A stretch of DNA of 64,000 bases from Saccharopolyspora endophytica (GCF_018070075.1 NZ_JAGPXE010000012.1:186001-250000), one strand, 5' to 3'; positions 16,453 through 24,824 are shown, numbered from the stretch's first letter. Notes: generated from the sequence alone by a model not told the origin. Translations and numbers: made by a program.

Positions 16453-17409
16453 TCACATCGCCGAGCGCTCCGCGAGCAGCGCGTTGACCAGATCCGCCCC
16501 GCGATCGGGCTTGTCCACGCTGATGACGAAGTCGCGCCCGGACTTCAGGCGCAGCACCAGGCATTCGCCGCCGCGCAGCATGATCGCGGTGGTGGCAGGA
16601 AGGACCCGGTAACCCCAGCCGCCGACCTCCAGAGCGCGGTGGTGGGCGACCCGGGCGCTGCTGATCTGCTCCAGCCGGATCCGGCGCACCGGGAAGCGCT
16701 GCGGGCCGAACGCGGCGCGCACGCCCTGCTCGTCGACGCGGATCCGCACCGTCGACACCGCTGACACGACGATTCCCGCGAGCAGCGCGGGCAGCGCGAC
16801 CTGCCAGCCGGTCAGGACGAGCATCCCCACGCCCACCAGCACCCCGGCGGCTCCGACGACGACGAGGACCCGGCTGGACACCGAGGAGATCCACACCGCT
16901 CGGCGACCCGGTTCGAGGTCGAGCCCGGCGGCGCTCCCGGTCTCGTCGGATTCGGCTCCGGGCTCGTCAGGACCCCGGTTGCCGACCAGCCAGCCGGCGA
17001 AGCCCGCCACCGCCGCCCCCGCCAGCACGGGAAGCACGTGCCACATCGGCAACCGGGTGTCCTGCCAGGCGGTGTGGTCGAGGTTCGTCCACAGCGTCGA
17101 GGCCGTGATGCCCCCGAAGAAGGCGGCCACCGCACCCAGGAACGCCGCCGAACCCGCCCGGTGCGCCCGGCGTTCGCCCACCGCTCCCACGACCACCGCG
17201 AACACCGCGAACAGCAACCACCCCGGCAGCACGACCAGCGGGAACGCCGCCAGGGACGTGGAACCGTCGGGAACGCCGGAGCCGCTGAAGTGGGTGGCGA
17301 TCGGGTCCGGGAGCCGACCGCGCAGCAGGACCATCGGCAGGACCAGCGCGACGGTCACCAGCACCGTCCACGCGATCGACAGGACCAGGAATGCCTTGCG
17401 GTGGTTCAC
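16453..17409 (-). CDS. DUF1648 domain membrane protein (long)
   Basis: A 318-residue membrane protein. The N-terminal half has four predicted helices with the DUF1648 signature LPDPIATHFSGSGVPDG after helix 1. After an acidic linker near residue 170 come two more helices and a C-terminal soluble domain (VRIRVDEQGVRAAFG onward) that resembles a membrane-anchored PH-like domain. The start is GTG at 17409 with GAGGAGG upstream; its GTGA overlaps the stop of the GntR gene, so the two are translationally coupled. Function is unknown, but coupling to the regulator implies joint expression. Confidence 0.8.
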   Translation of the reverse strand: MNHRKAFLVLSIAWTVLVTVALVLPMVLLRGRLPDPIATHFSGSGVPDGSTSLAAFPLVVLPGWLLFAVFAVVVGAVGERRAHRAGSAAFLGAVAAFFGGITASTLWTNLDHTAWQDTRLPMWHVLPVLAGAAVAGFAGWLVGNRGPDEPGAESDETGSAAGLDLEPGRRAVWISSVSSRVLVVVGAAGVLVGVGMLVLTGWQVALPALLAGIVVSAVSTVRIRVDEQGVRAAFGPQRFPVRRIRLEQISSARVAHHRALEVGGWGYRVLPATTAIMLRGGECLVLRLKSGRDFVISVDKPDRGADLVNALLAERSAM

Positions 17410-17753
17410 GATTCCTCCTCGATCCACCGCGTCAGGTCGGCGGTGGTGAAGCCCCGGCGCCGCGCCTCGGCCACCAGGTCGCGCAGCTGGGCGCGCAGCC
17501 CCGTCTCCGGGTCGGGACGCCGCAGCACGGTCACCCCTCGGCCGCGGCGGAACTCCAGCAGTCCCTCGGCGCGCAGTTCGCGCAGCGCTCGCAGCACGGT
17601 GTTGGCGTTGATGCTCATCGCGTCGGCCAGGTCGCGGGCGGGCGGCAGCCGGTCGCCCGGCTCGACCTCCCCGTCGGCGATGGCGCGCCGGATCGCATCG
17701 GCGGCCTGCTCGTGCAGCGGCCGCCCGTCCTCGATGTCCAACGTGAGCAACAT
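17406..17753 (-). CDS. GntR family regulator, YtrA subfamily
   Basis: A 115-residue one-domain GntR regulator. The winged helix includes DGEVEPGDRLPPARDLADA and the recognition segment SINANTVLRALRELRAEGL. A short C-terminal helix, about 40 residues, is typical of YtrA-type regulators that control a following membrane protein or ABC transporter gene. It starts the operon with the DUF1648 protein. The mRNA is probably leaderless: TAGTGT ends 10 bases before the ATG, and an inverted repeat covers promoter and start codon, predicting tight autorepression. Confidence 0.85.
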   Translation of the reverse strand: MLLTLDIEDGRPLHEQAADAIRRAIADGEVEPGDRLPPARDLADAMSINANTVLRALRELRAEGLLEFRRGRGVTVLRRPDPETGLRAQLRDLVAEARRRGFTTADLTRWIEEES

Positions 17754-17776
17754 GGTGCGAATGACACTAGCACCAT
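17752..17776. promoter_or_regulatory. Inverted-repeat operator over the ytrA-type gene start
   Basis: ATGGTGC (17752-17758) and GCACCAT (17770-17776) form 7-bp arms separated by 11 bases. The repeat includes the minus-strand start codon at 17753 and a -10-like TAGTGT, so a bound repressor would cover the transcription start. Confidence 0.65.
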
Positions 17777-17844
17777 CCGGTTCATCTCAGAACCGGGCAC
17801 GACGAACGAGGGGAACCCGGAGGTCCCCCGCACGCGGAGCGGAA

Positions 17845-19404
17845 CTACTCGATGCCGATCAGCAGCAGCGAGTCCAGAGCACCCGCCGGGTAGCTGGCCA
17901 TCTCCACCTCGGGGTGGGCGCGGCGCAGGTGAGCCGACAGCTCCCCGGGCAGCTCGGGTGGGGTGTTGTCGCCGATGAGCGCGGTGGCCAGCTCGCCACC
18001 GGCGGTGAGCATCCGGGTCAGCAGCTGCCGCGCGGTGGTGGTCAGGTCTTCGCCGATGAGCACGACCTCCCCGTCGATCAGACCGAGGATGTCGCCGGGA
18101 CGGCACCGACCGACCCAGGTCAGGGCCTCGGCGTCGGCGACGTAGAGCTCACCGCGACGGGTCGCCGCGGCGGCCTCGGCCATCGCGACCTGGTCGTCGG
18201 CGCGCCGCCGGTGCGGATCGTGCACCGCCAGCGCGGCCAGCCCCTGCACCGGCGACGCGGTCGGCACCACCACGACCTCGGGCCCCTCGCCGGACCGGCC
18301 GGCCACGGCCCGCTCCACGACCAGAGCCGTGTCCAGGTCGTTGGGCAGCACGACCACGTGACCGGCACCCGTGCCGACGATCGCCTCCCGCAGCTCCGCC
18401 GGGACCGGGATCGAGCCGGTGACCAGCACATCGGCGCCCTCAGCGGCGAAGACCTCGCCGAGCACGTCCCCCGGCACGCACGCCAGCACCGCCACGTCGC
18501 GGGCGTAGGCGGCCTGCTGATCGGCGAAGCGCGTCACCTTGATCCGGTGCACCCTGCCGGTCTCGACGCCCGCCTCGATCGCTCCCCCGATGTCGTCGCA
18601 GTGCACGTGGACCGCCCAGGCGTCGGCCCCGTCACCGACGACCGACACGCAATCGCCCAGACCTCCCAGCCGCCCGCGCAGCGACTCGGCCCGCTCCGCG
18701 TCGGTGTCGGCCAGCAGGTACATGACCTCGTAGTCGAAGCTCGACTCGTGCTCCAGCAGGTCCGACTCGGCGGGCACCGGCGAGTTCGGGGCCAGCCACT
18801 CGCCGTCGACGACGACCGCGTGCAGCGCGTCGAGCAGGATCACCAGACCTCGCCCGCCCGCGTCGACGACGCCCGCCTCCGACAGCACCGGCAGCTGCGC
18901 GGGCGTGGCGGCCAGCGCGTCGATCGCCGCGCGCGTCGAGGAGCGCACCACCTCGGCGAGGTCCTCGGAGTGCTGCGCACCGCGGGCGGCGGCGCGCAGC
19001 ACCGACAGCACGGTTCCCTCCTGCGGCTCGGCGACGGCCCGCCGGGCCAGCTCGTCGGCTCGCCGCAGGGCCTCCCGCCACGCCACGCCGTCCGCGGTCT
19101 CGGCGTCCCGCAACTGCTCGGCCACACCCCTGATGGCCTGCGACAACAGCATCCCGGAGTTCCCGCAGGCGCCGCCGAGGGCGCCCTTGGCCAGCGCCGC
19201 GAACACACCGCCGAGGGTGTCCGGGGCGACCTCGTCGAGGGTGCGCACCGCCGCGCGCATGGTCTGCAGCAGGTTCGTCCCGGTGTCGCCGTCGGCGACC
19301 GGGTAGACGTTGATCCGGTCGATCGCCTCGCGCTCGGCCGACAGCGCCGACATGGCCAGGTCCGCCCAGCGGCGGGCAGTCGCCGCGCTCAGCGTCCGCA
19401 ACAC
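17845..19404 (-). CDS. DAK2 domain protein, FakA/YloV-like
   Basis: A 519-residue protein. The N-terminal DhaL/DAK2 domain has the nucleotide and Mg motif YPVADGDTGTNLLQTM near residue 35 and GNSGMLLSQ. A middle FakA-type region includes FDYEVMYLL near residue 225, and a DegV-like C-terminal half follows. In Firmicutes, FakA phosphorylates fatty acids bound to FakB. In actinobacteria the family is conserved beside recG but the substrate is not established. GTG at 19404 is chosen because GGGAGG at 19409-19414 lies 4 bases upstream; GTG at 19419 has no such site. No fakB-like gene is visible in this window. Confidence 0.85.
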   Translation of the reverse strand: MLRTLSAATARRWADLAMSALSAEREAIDRINVYPVADGDTGTNLLQTMRAAVRTLDEVAPDTLGGVFAALAKGALGGACGNSGMLLSQAIRGVAEQLRDAETADGVAWREALRRADELARRAVAEPQEGTVLSVLRAAARGAQHSEDLAEVVRSSTRAAIDALAATPAQLPVLSEAGVVDAGGRGLVILLDALHAVVVDGEWLAPNSPVPAESDLLEHESSFDYEVMYLLADTDAERAESLRGRLGGLGDCVSVVGDGADAWAVHVHCDDIGGAIEAGVETGRVHRIKVTRFADQQAAYARDVAVLACVPGDVLGEVFAAEGADVLVTGSIPVPAELREAIVGTGAGHVVVLPNDLDTALVVERAVAGRSGEGPEVVVVPTASPVQGLAALAVHDPHRRRADDQVAMAEAAAATRRGELYVADAEALTWVGRCRPGDILGLIDGEVVLIGEDLTTTARQLLTRMLTAGGELATALIGDNTPPELPGELSAHLRRAHPEVEMASYPAGALDSLLLIGIE

Positions 19405-19695
19405 CCGGGAACCTCCCACGCACGTTAGGATCGGTCGCAGCCGAGACTATCCGCAGGCGGCGCCCTCACGGTGCTCCGCCGCACATCGGCCCCCGGCTCG
19501 GGAGCAGCCGGTGGCCGTGGGCTAGACTCATCGGGTCCCAGGGTGGCGATGACCCCGGGCAACCGGGTTCTCCGGGCTCAGTCCGCCGCACGGCGGTGAG
19601 CAGGAAGCGCTCCCGCAATGCCTCTCCGATTCGGCGTGGCACGACAGCGGAGCTCTCATCGCTGTAACCGTCAAGCAAAGTAAGGGGTGTCTGAC

Positions 19696-19887
19696 GTGGC
19701 TGCCGTCTGCGACGTCTGTGGCAAGGGACCAGGCTTCGGCAACTCGGTCTCGCACTCCCACCGGAAGACCAAGCGCCGGTGGAACCCGAACATTCAGACC
19801 GTGCACGCCAAGATCGGTCTGTCCCAGCGCAAGCGCATGAACGTGTGCACCTCCTGCATGAAGGCAGGCAAGGTCGCCCGCGGCTGA
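19696..19887 (+). CDS. rpmB: 50S ribosomal protein L28
   Basis: A 63-residue L28 beginning VAAVCDVCGKGPGFGNSVSH. It has two zinc-type cysteine pairs, CDVC and CTSC, so it is the zinc-containing form rather than the cysteine-free paralogue used under zinc depletion. The GTG at 19696 is preferred because the conserved family N-terminus begins there and GGGG lies 8 bases upstream; the GTG at 19687 would leave no spacing. It is divergent from the DAK2 gene. A possible -10 TAGACT lies at 19523-19528, giving a leader of about 160 bases. Confidence 0.95.
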   Translation: MAAVCDVCGKGPGFGNSVSHSHRKTKRRWNPNIQTVHAKIGLSQRKRMNVCTSCMKAGKVARG

Positions 19888-19906
19888 GGATGTGTTCCTA
19901 GCTAGG

Positions 19907-19937
19907 AGCCCCGAGGTGATAGAACCTCGGGGCTTTC
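19907..19937 (+). terminator. Rho-independent terminator of rpmB
   Basis: AGCCCCGAGGT (19907-19917) pairs with ACCTCGGGGCT (19924-19934), an 11-bp stem with a 6-base loop ending in TTTCT, 20 bases after the rpmB stop. Confidence 0.8.
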
Positions 19938-19970
19938 TGCTGCTCGGGCCAGGAGTCGAGCTCGTCAGGC

Positions 19971-20126
19971 AAGCGCCGCAGGCGCTTCATCCGCGCCCCA
20001 CCTGAGCAACCGGCACCGCCGCGGGTTCTCAGACGTCTTCTGGGGAGGACAGCCGCAGCGCCGTGTAGTGGACATCGGATCCCGGAGCCAGAAGGCGTCT
20101 GAGGTTCCGCCACCCGCACCGCTGAG
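19971..20126 (+). repeat. Structured intergenic element, copy A
   Basis: The first of three related elements. Hairpin P1 is AAGCGCC-GCA-GGCGCTT (19971-19987). Conserved GCACCGCCGCGGGTTCT follows at 20013-20029. Helix P2 pairs 20029-20043 (TCAGACGTCTTCTGG) with 20088-20102 (CCAGAAGGCGTCTGA), 15 bp with one G.U. Then come conserved GGTTCCGCCACC and GCACCGCTG. The inner part (20044-20087) keeps GCCGTGTA and TGGACAT but folds weakly. It lies between convergent rpmB and ung. Confidence 0.8.
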
Positions 20127-20146
20127 CAGCAGGACCACTGACGAGC

Positions 20147-20821
20147 TCAGGGCAGCTTCCAGTCGATGGGTTCCCAGCCCTTGCGCTGCAGGATCTCGTT
20201 GGTCCGGCTGAAGGGCTTCGATCCGAAGAACCCGCGGTCGGCCGACATCGGGCTCGGGTGGGGCGACTCGACGCACTCCACGCCGGGCATGAGCGGCCGC
20301 AGGTCGCGGGCGTCGCGTCCCCACAGGATCGCCACCAGCGGCTCGTCGCGAGCGGCCAGGGCCTTGATCGCCTGCGCGGTGACCTGCTCCCAGCCCTTGC
20401 CGCGGTGCGAGCCGGGTTTGCCGGGGCTGACCGTGAGGGCGCGGTTGAGCAGCAGCACGCCGCGCTCGGTCCAGGGCGTGAGGTCCCCGCTGGAGGGCTT
20501 CGGGTGACCGAGGTCCTCGCTGTACTCGCGGAAGATGTTGACCAGGCTGCGCGGCGGCGCGACGCCCTGGGCGACCGAGAAGCTCAGCCCCACCGGATGA
20601 CCGGGCGTCGGGTACGGGTCCTGGCCGACGATGAGCACGCGCACGTCGTGGAACGGCTGCTGGAAAGCGCGCAGCACGTTCTCCGGCGCCGGCAGGTAGG
20701 TGCGGCCCTCGGCGACCTCGGAACGCAGGAAGGCGCCCATCGACGCGATCTGATCCGCGACCGGCGCGAGCGCCTCCGCCCAGCCGGCTTCAACGGTTTC
20801 GTGCAGGGGACGTGCTGCCAT
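20147..20821 (-). CDS. ung: Uracil-DNA glycosylase, family 1
   Basis: A 224-residue family 1 UDG that removes uracil from DNA in base excision repair. The water-activating loop is GQDPYPTPGHPVGLSFSV near residue 65, with the catalytic aspartate. NRALTVSPGKPGSHRGKGW and the leucine-loop histidine motif HPSPMSADRGF near residue 190 complete the family signature. The ATG at 20821 (MAARPLHETVEAGW) matches family N-termini; upstream in-frame ATG/GTG codons add an unmatched extension. No strong Shine-Dalgarno is visible. Its order between rpmB and thiL is the mycobacterial one, except that a transporter gene is inserted between ung and thiL here. Confidence 0.96.
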   Translation of the reverse strand: MAARPLHETVEAGWAEALAPVADQIASMGAFLRSEVAEGRTYLPAPENVLRAFQQPFHDVRVLIVGQDPYPTPGHPVGLSFSVAQGVAPPRSLVNIFREYSEDLGHPKPSSGDLTPWTERGVLLLNRALTVSPGKPGSHRGKGWEQVTAQAIKALAARDEPLVAILWGRDARDLRPLMPGVECVESPHPSPMSADRGFFGSKPFSRTNEILQRKGWEPIDWKLP

Positions 20822-21180
20822 GCCGAGCAGGTTAGCGATCGGCATCGTGGGCCTCACGCACAGCCCCACAACCACTCGTCAGTGGCACACGTCACATACC
20901 GATGAAGTAACGGTGATCGCGACCTTGCCCACATGCGTAATCGGAACTACTCCGAAAGAGCCATTTTCGCCCGTCATCGCGGAAATGCACTCGTCACATC
21001 AGTGACACTCCGGGAGCAGGTTTCGGCACTTCGAACGTGCGGTGGCGCATAAAGCAAATAACGTGGGAATGCTCGATGTCGCGCTTTTGGTGGCCTCCCC
21101 CTGGCCACTCGGCTAGGTTCTGGCGAAGTTCCAAAACGACCACGGCCGTGGAGACAACACCCGGAGGTGGGCCGCATCTC
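20822..21180. other. Divergent promoter region between ung and the MHS transporter
   Basis: A 359-base gap. The only coding-like signal is a 15-codon reading frame, ATG 21069 to TAG 21116 (MLDVALLVASPWPLG), preceded by GTGGGA and containing a GTGGCC/GGCCAC hairpin. It could be a leader peptide for the transporter or chance. GGAGG 13-14 bases before the transporter ATG is the likely ribosome site, with long spacing. Confidence 0.4.
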
Positions 21181-22512
21181 ATGACTTCTCAGGAAACCGC
21201 CGAATCAGAGTCCGAGCAGAAGTCGTTGCTGCGTCGAGCGGTCGGCGCAGCCGCAATCGGTAACTGCACGGAGTGGTACGACTTCGGCGTCTACGCGTAC
21301 GTGGCCGCCTATGTCGGCCACCAGTTCTTCCCCGGTCCGTGGGAGACCGTCTCCGCGTTCGGCGTCTTCGCCATCTCCTTCCTGTTCCGCCCGCTGGGCA
21401 GCCTGTTCTTCGGCCCGCTCGGCGACCGGATCGGCAGGCAGAAGGTCCTCGCGGTGACGATTCTGCTGATGTCGGGCTCGACGTTCGTCATCGGTCTGCT
21501 GCCGACCTACGGCACCATCGGCATCTTCGCGCCGATGCTGTTGCTGCTGTGCCGGTTGTTGCAGGGCTTCTCCACCGGTGGCGAATACGGAGGTGCGGCG
21601 ACCTACATCGCCGAGTACGCCCCCGACCGCAAGCGCGGCTTCTGGGGCAGCTGGCTCGAATTCGGCACCCTCGTCGGATTCGGACTCGGCGCGCTGGTGC
21701 CGACCATCCTGATCCTCACGCTGGACAGCACTTCCATGGAGACGTGGGGCTGGCGCATTCCGTTCCTGATCGCCGGTCCGCTCGGCGGCGTCGGTCTGTA
21801 CCTGCGGTCCAAGCTGGAGGACACCCCGGCGTTCAAGCAGCTGGAGAACACCCACCAGGTCGCCAAGTCCCCGCTGCGGGATCTGGTCCGCGAGTGGTGG
21901 CGCCAGCTGCTGATCCTCATGGGCATCGTGATCCTGATCAACGTCGCCAACTACACGATCCTGACCTACATGGAGACCTACCTCTCGGACACGCTCAACG
22001 TGCCCGACGGGCAGGAGCACCAGGTGCTGGTCCCGCTGCTGCTGACGGTCGCGTTCATGATGTGCATCATCACGCCCGTCGGCGCGCTGTCGGACCGCAT
22101 CGGCCGGAAACCGCTGTTCATCTCGGCGGCCATCTGCTTCCTGGTGCTGCCGATCCCCGCGTTCTGGCTGATCGGTCAGGGAACGGTGCTGACCACCATC
22201 CTCGGGCTGGCGCTGCTGGCCGTCGGTCACGTGCAGCTGATCGGGCCGCTGGCCGCGACGCTGCCGGCGATGTTCCCGACCAAGGTCCGCTACGCGGCCT
22301 TCTCGGTCGGCTATAACATCTCCACTGCCGTCTTCGGTGGCACTGCGCCACTGGTCAACGACGCCGTCGTGACCAACACCGGCAACAGCTACTTCCCCGC
22401 CTTCTACCTGATGGGCGCGGCACTGATCGCCTTGGTGCCGATCCTGCTCATGAAGGAGACCGCGAGGAAGCCGCTGATGCAGGACGCCCCCGCGGCGGCC
22501 CCGGCGAGCTGA
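21181..22512 (+). CDS. MFS transporter, metabolite:H+ symporter (MHS) family
   Basis: A 443-residue, 12-helix transporter of the ProP/KgtP/ShiA type. Hallmarks are GNCTEWYDFGVYAYVA in helix 1, FRPLGSLFFGPLGDRIGRQK between helices 2 and 3, and LLQGFSTGGEYGGAATYIAEYAP in helices 4-5, which is the MHS signature. It imports a small solute such as an organic acid, betaine, proline or shikimate with protons; the cargo is not readable. The ATG at 21181 begins a normal hydrophilic N-terminus; an in-frame start at 21037 adds 48 residues without family support. Its position between ung and thiL interrupts a conserved order, so it looks like an insertion. Confidence 0.9.
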   Translation: MTSQETAESESEQKSLLRRAVGAAAIGNCTEWYDFGVYAYVAAYVGHQFFPGPWETVSAFGVFAISFLFRPLGSLFFGPLGDRIGRQKVLAVTILLMSGSTFVIGLLPTYGTIGIFAPMLLLLCRLLQGFSTGGEYGGAATYIAEYAPDRKRGFWGSWLEFGTLVGFGLGALVPTILILTLDSTSMETWGWRIPFLIAGPLGGVGLYLRSKLEDTPAFKQLENTHQVAKSPLRDLVREWWRQLLILMGIVILINVANYTILTYMETYLSDTLNVPDGQEHQVLVPLLLTVAFMMCIITPVGALSDRIGRKPLFISAAICFLVLPIPAFWLIGQGTVLTTILGLALLAVGHVQLIGPLAATLPAMFPTKVRYAAFSVGYNISTAVFGGTAPLVNDAVVTNTGNSYFPAFYLMGAALIALVPILLMKETARKPLMQDAPAAAPAS

Positions 22513-22534
22513 CTGCGCCGAACCCACCACATGC

Positions 22535-22575
22535 GAGGACGCCCCCTGGTTCATCCGGGGGCGTCCTCCTTTTTT
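22535..22575 (+). terminator. Strong Rho-independent terminator after the MHS transporter
   Basis: GAGGACGCCCCC (22535-22546) pairs perfectly with 22557-22568, followed by C and TTTTTT. It separates the convergent transporter and thiL genes. Confidence 0.9.
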
Positions 22576-22580
22576 CGCCC

Positions 22581-23570
22581 CTACCGCCAGTGCTCCCAGC
22601 CGGTGGGGCCTTCGTAGTCCTTGCCGTCGATGGTCACGCCCGAACCCTCCGCGACCACGCCGATCTCGCGGAAGTCCGGCGGCAGCGGGCGGTTGGCGGG
22701 GAAGGTCGCGATCAGGGCCTGGTCCTCACCGCCGGTGAGCACCCAGTGGCGCGCGTCGGCCCCCAGCGCGGAGGCGACCTCGGTGAGCCGCTGCGGGATC
22801 TCGACCTGCTCCAGGCGGAGGTCGATGGCGACCTTCGAGGCAGCGGCGATGTGGCCCAGGTCCGCCAGCAGCCCGTCGGAGGTGTCCACCATGGACGTGG
22901 CCCCGGCGACGGCGGCCTGCGGTCCGGCGCCGTAGGGCGGTTCGGGCACGCGGTGCGCGCCGACGACGGCGACCGGGGAGCGGAATCCTCGCCCCAGGAC
23001 GGCTAACCCCGCCGCCGACCAGCCGAGCCTGCCCGCCACCGCGACGACGTCCCCCGGACGCGCGCCGGAGCGGGTGACGGGTTCCCTGCCCTGCAGGTCG
23101 CCGAGGGCTGTGATCGAGATCGTCAGTGACGGCGACGACACCATGTCGCCGCCGACGATCCCGATCCCGGCCTGCTGCGCCTCTTCCCACATGCCGTCGG
23201 CGAGCTCGTCGACCACGGTCGCGGGCGTGTCGGGCGGGCAGCCGAGGCCGACCAGCAGACCCGTGGGCACCGCGCCCATGGCATTGATGTCGGAGAGGTT
23301 CACCGCGACCGCTTTGCGGCCCACCTGGTGCGGTGTGGACCAGTCGAAGCGGAAGTGGACTTGTTCCACCAGCACATCGGTGCTGGCCACCACGCGACCG
23401 TCGGGAGCGGCCAGCACGGCGGCGTCGTCACCCGGGCCGAGGAGCGTGCCCGGCGACTGATGACGACCAGCTGTCACTCGATCGATGAGATTGAACTCAC
23501 CCACCTGGGAAATGGTCTGTGGTTCCTGGGACGAGTCAGGACCCAACTGGGACCTTCCTTCCTTGAGCAT
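22581..23570 (-). CDS. thiL: Thiamine-monophosphate kinase
   Basis: A 329-residue ThiL, which makes thiamine diphosphate, the cofactor of the TPP enzymes in this window, from thiamine monophosphate and ATP. Family motifs in order are GEFNLIDRVTAG, GPGDDAAVL, STDVLVEQVHFRFDW, NLSDINAMGA, VGGDMVSS and MVDTSDGLLADLGH, which carry the Mg/ATP-binding aspartates. The ATG at 23570 is given, but AAGGAAGG lies inside the reading frame and a TTG at 23546, six bases after it, is a good alternative start. The gene diverges from the RAM-domain gene across 73 bases. Confidence 0.93.
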   Translation of the reverse strand: MLKEGRSQLGPDSSQEPQTISQVGEFNLIDRVTAGRHQSPGTLLGPGDDAAVLAAPDGRVVASTDVLVEQVHFRFDWSTPHQVGRKAVAVNLSDINAMGAVPTGLLVGLGCPPDTPATVVDELADGMWEEAQQAGIGIVGGDMVSSPSLTISITALGDLQGREPVTRSGARPGDVVAVAGRLGWSAAGLAVLGRGFRSPVAVVGAHRVPEPPYGAGPQAAVAGATSMVDTSDGLLADLGHIAAASKVAIDLRLEQVEIPQRLTEVASALGADARHWVLTGGEDQALIATFPANRPLPPDFREIGVVAEGSGVTIDGKDYEGPTGWEHWR

Positions 23571-23643
23571 CAGCTCGGTCAGATGGGGTAGCTTTCTGCC
23601 AGTTTCCTACCCCGAGCACATGGGCTAGACGAAGGGGCACGCC

Positions 23644-23877
23644 GTGGTACAGGCATACATCCTCATCCAGACAGAGGTCGGCAAGGCAGCCGCCGTCGCC
23701 GGCGAGATCGCAGGGTCCGAAGGCGTCATCAGCGCCGAGGACGTCACCGGTCCCTACGACGTCATCGTGCGCGCCGAGGCCGAGAACGTCGACCTGCTCG
23801 GCAAGATGGTCGTCGCGAGGATCCAGAACGTCGAGGGCATCACGCGCACGCTGACGTGTCCGGTGGTTCACCTCTGA
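23644..23877 (+). CDS. Stand-alone RAM (Lrp/AsnC ligand-binding) domain protein
   Basis: A 77-residue protein consisting only of the effector-binding half of Lrp/AsnC regulators (VQAYILIQTEVGKAAAVAGEI ... VTGPYDVIVRAEA ... LTCPVVHL). There is no DNA-binding domain. Such small proteins form dimers and rings that can bind amino acids. Homologues sit beside thiL in related actinobacteria. The start is GTG at 23644. Its role could be amino-acid sensing or modulation of full-length Lrp proteins; this is inference. Confidence 0.85.
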   Translation: MVQAYILIQTEVGKAAAVAGEIAGSEGVISAEDVTGPYDVIVRAEAENVDLLGKMVVARIQNVEGITRTLTCPVVHL

Positions 23878-23916
23878 GGAACCCCTGTTCGGGCCGGGTC
23901 GCGGCGTGGTGCTGTG

Positions 23917-24504
23917 ATGGGCGGCGTGGTTGAGCACGAGGATTCCGGCGTTCCCAGGCCGGTTCTGATCATCGCGATCGCGCTCGGCGTGCTGCTGGCC
24001 GTGGGCGTGGCCGGTGTCGGCGTCTACGGCTGGTACGGCGAGCACCGGCTCCGGCAGGAGACCGCGGCCGCCGAGGCCGCCCGGCGCACGGGTCCGCTGG
24101 CGGCGGCCCCGATCCCGGCACCCGAGGCGCAGTCCCCGGAGTGCGCGGCGGTGATGTCCGCGCTGCCCGCGCAGCTGTCGATCGGTGGTGCCCAGGTGCC
24201 GCGCAGGCCCCTGGCCGAGCCCGCACCGGCGGCGACCGTCGCCTGGGGCGACGCCGAGCACGACCCGGTGACCGTGCGCTGCGGCATCGACGCGCCCGCC
24301 GAGCTGACCCCGACCTCGCAGCTGATGGACGTCTCCGGGGTCAGCTGGCTGGAGATCAACCAGGGCGGCGATTCCTCGTGGCTGGCCGTGGACCGGCCGG
24401 TCTACGTGGCGCTGAGCGCCCCGGCCGACATCGGAACGGGCCCGCTGCAGGACCTGTCGAAGCTGATCGGCGGGAAACTCCCCAAGCAGCCCGTCTTCCC
24501 GTAG
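23917..24504 (+). CDS. DUF3515 family membrane-anchored protein
   Basis: A 195-residue protein. A short cytoplasmic N-terminus is followed by one transmembrane helix (VLIIAIALGVLLAVGVAGV, about residues 16-36). The extracytoplasmic domain has conserved cysteines (SPECAAVMSALPAQL and VRCGIDAP) and SWLEINQGGDSSWLAVDRPVYVAL, the DUF3515 core. The function is unknown. Its conserved place between ddl and thiL in actinobacteria suggests a cell-envelope role. ATG at 23917 is used; GTG at 23914 directly precedes it. Confidence 0.85.
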   Translation: MGGVVEHEDSGVPRPVLIIAIALGVLLAVGVAGVGVYGWYGEHRLRQETAAAEAARRTGPLAAAPIPAPEAQSPECAAVMSALPAQLSIGGAQVPRRPLAEPAPAATVAWGDAEHDPVTVRCGIDAPAELTPTSQLMDVSGVSWLEINQGGDSSWLAVDRPVYVALSAPADIGTGPLQDLSKLIGGKLPKQPVFP

Positions 24505-24562
24505 GACCTCACCCGCCGGAGCGGGAGGCAGACCCCGACCGCTCCGCAGCCTCCGCACGCCT

Positions 24563-24765
24563 GGTCCCGGATTTCAGTGGAAATCAGGACCCCGATTTCA
24601 GTGGAAGTCCGGGACCCGCCCCGGTCGGAACCCAATTTCAGGGGAACTCGGGAACCCGATTTCAGTGGAAATCAGGGACCTGGCCCCGGTGGTGACGCGA
24701 TTTCAGTGGAGATCAGGGACCGGACCCCGGTGGTGACGCGATTTCAGTGGAAGTTCGGGACCAGC
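24563..24765. repeat. Six-copy cluster of GATTTC-AGTG-GAAATC hairpin repeats
   Basis: Six units of roughly 25-40 bases carry the core GATTTCAGTGGAAATC at 24570, 24594, 24634 (diverged AATTTC), 24658, 24699 and 24740. Each is a 6-bp stem with a 4-base AGTG-type loop, followed by CNGGGACC. Units 4-6 also share CCCCGGTGGTGACGCG. Differences in the right arm (GAAGTC, GAGATC, GAAGTT) often keep G.U or partial pairing. The cluster lies between the convergent DUF3515 and ddl genes; no coding is seen. Confidence 0.85.
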
Positions 24766-24778
24766 TCAGGACACGAGA

Positions 24779-24812
24779 AAGGCCGTCCCTCACCGAAGTG
24801 GTGGACGGCCTT
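24779..24812 (-). terminator. Terminator hairpin of ddl
   Basis: AAGGCCGTCC (24779-24788) pairs with GGACGGCCTT (24803-24812), 12 bases beyond the ddl stop. On the minus strand the stem is followed by TCTCGTG. Confidence 0.65.
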
Positions 24813-24824
24813 CTCACGTCTGGC

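Noticed and set aside
20011..20130. GGTTC segments in the structured element as a tRNA-like T-arm
   Set aside because: There is no acceptor or anticodon arm and the spacing does not fit a cloverleaf.
24563..24765. Possible CRISPR array
   Set aside because: Units are short hairpins with irregular spacing, there are no constant-length unique spacers and no cas genes anywhere in the window.
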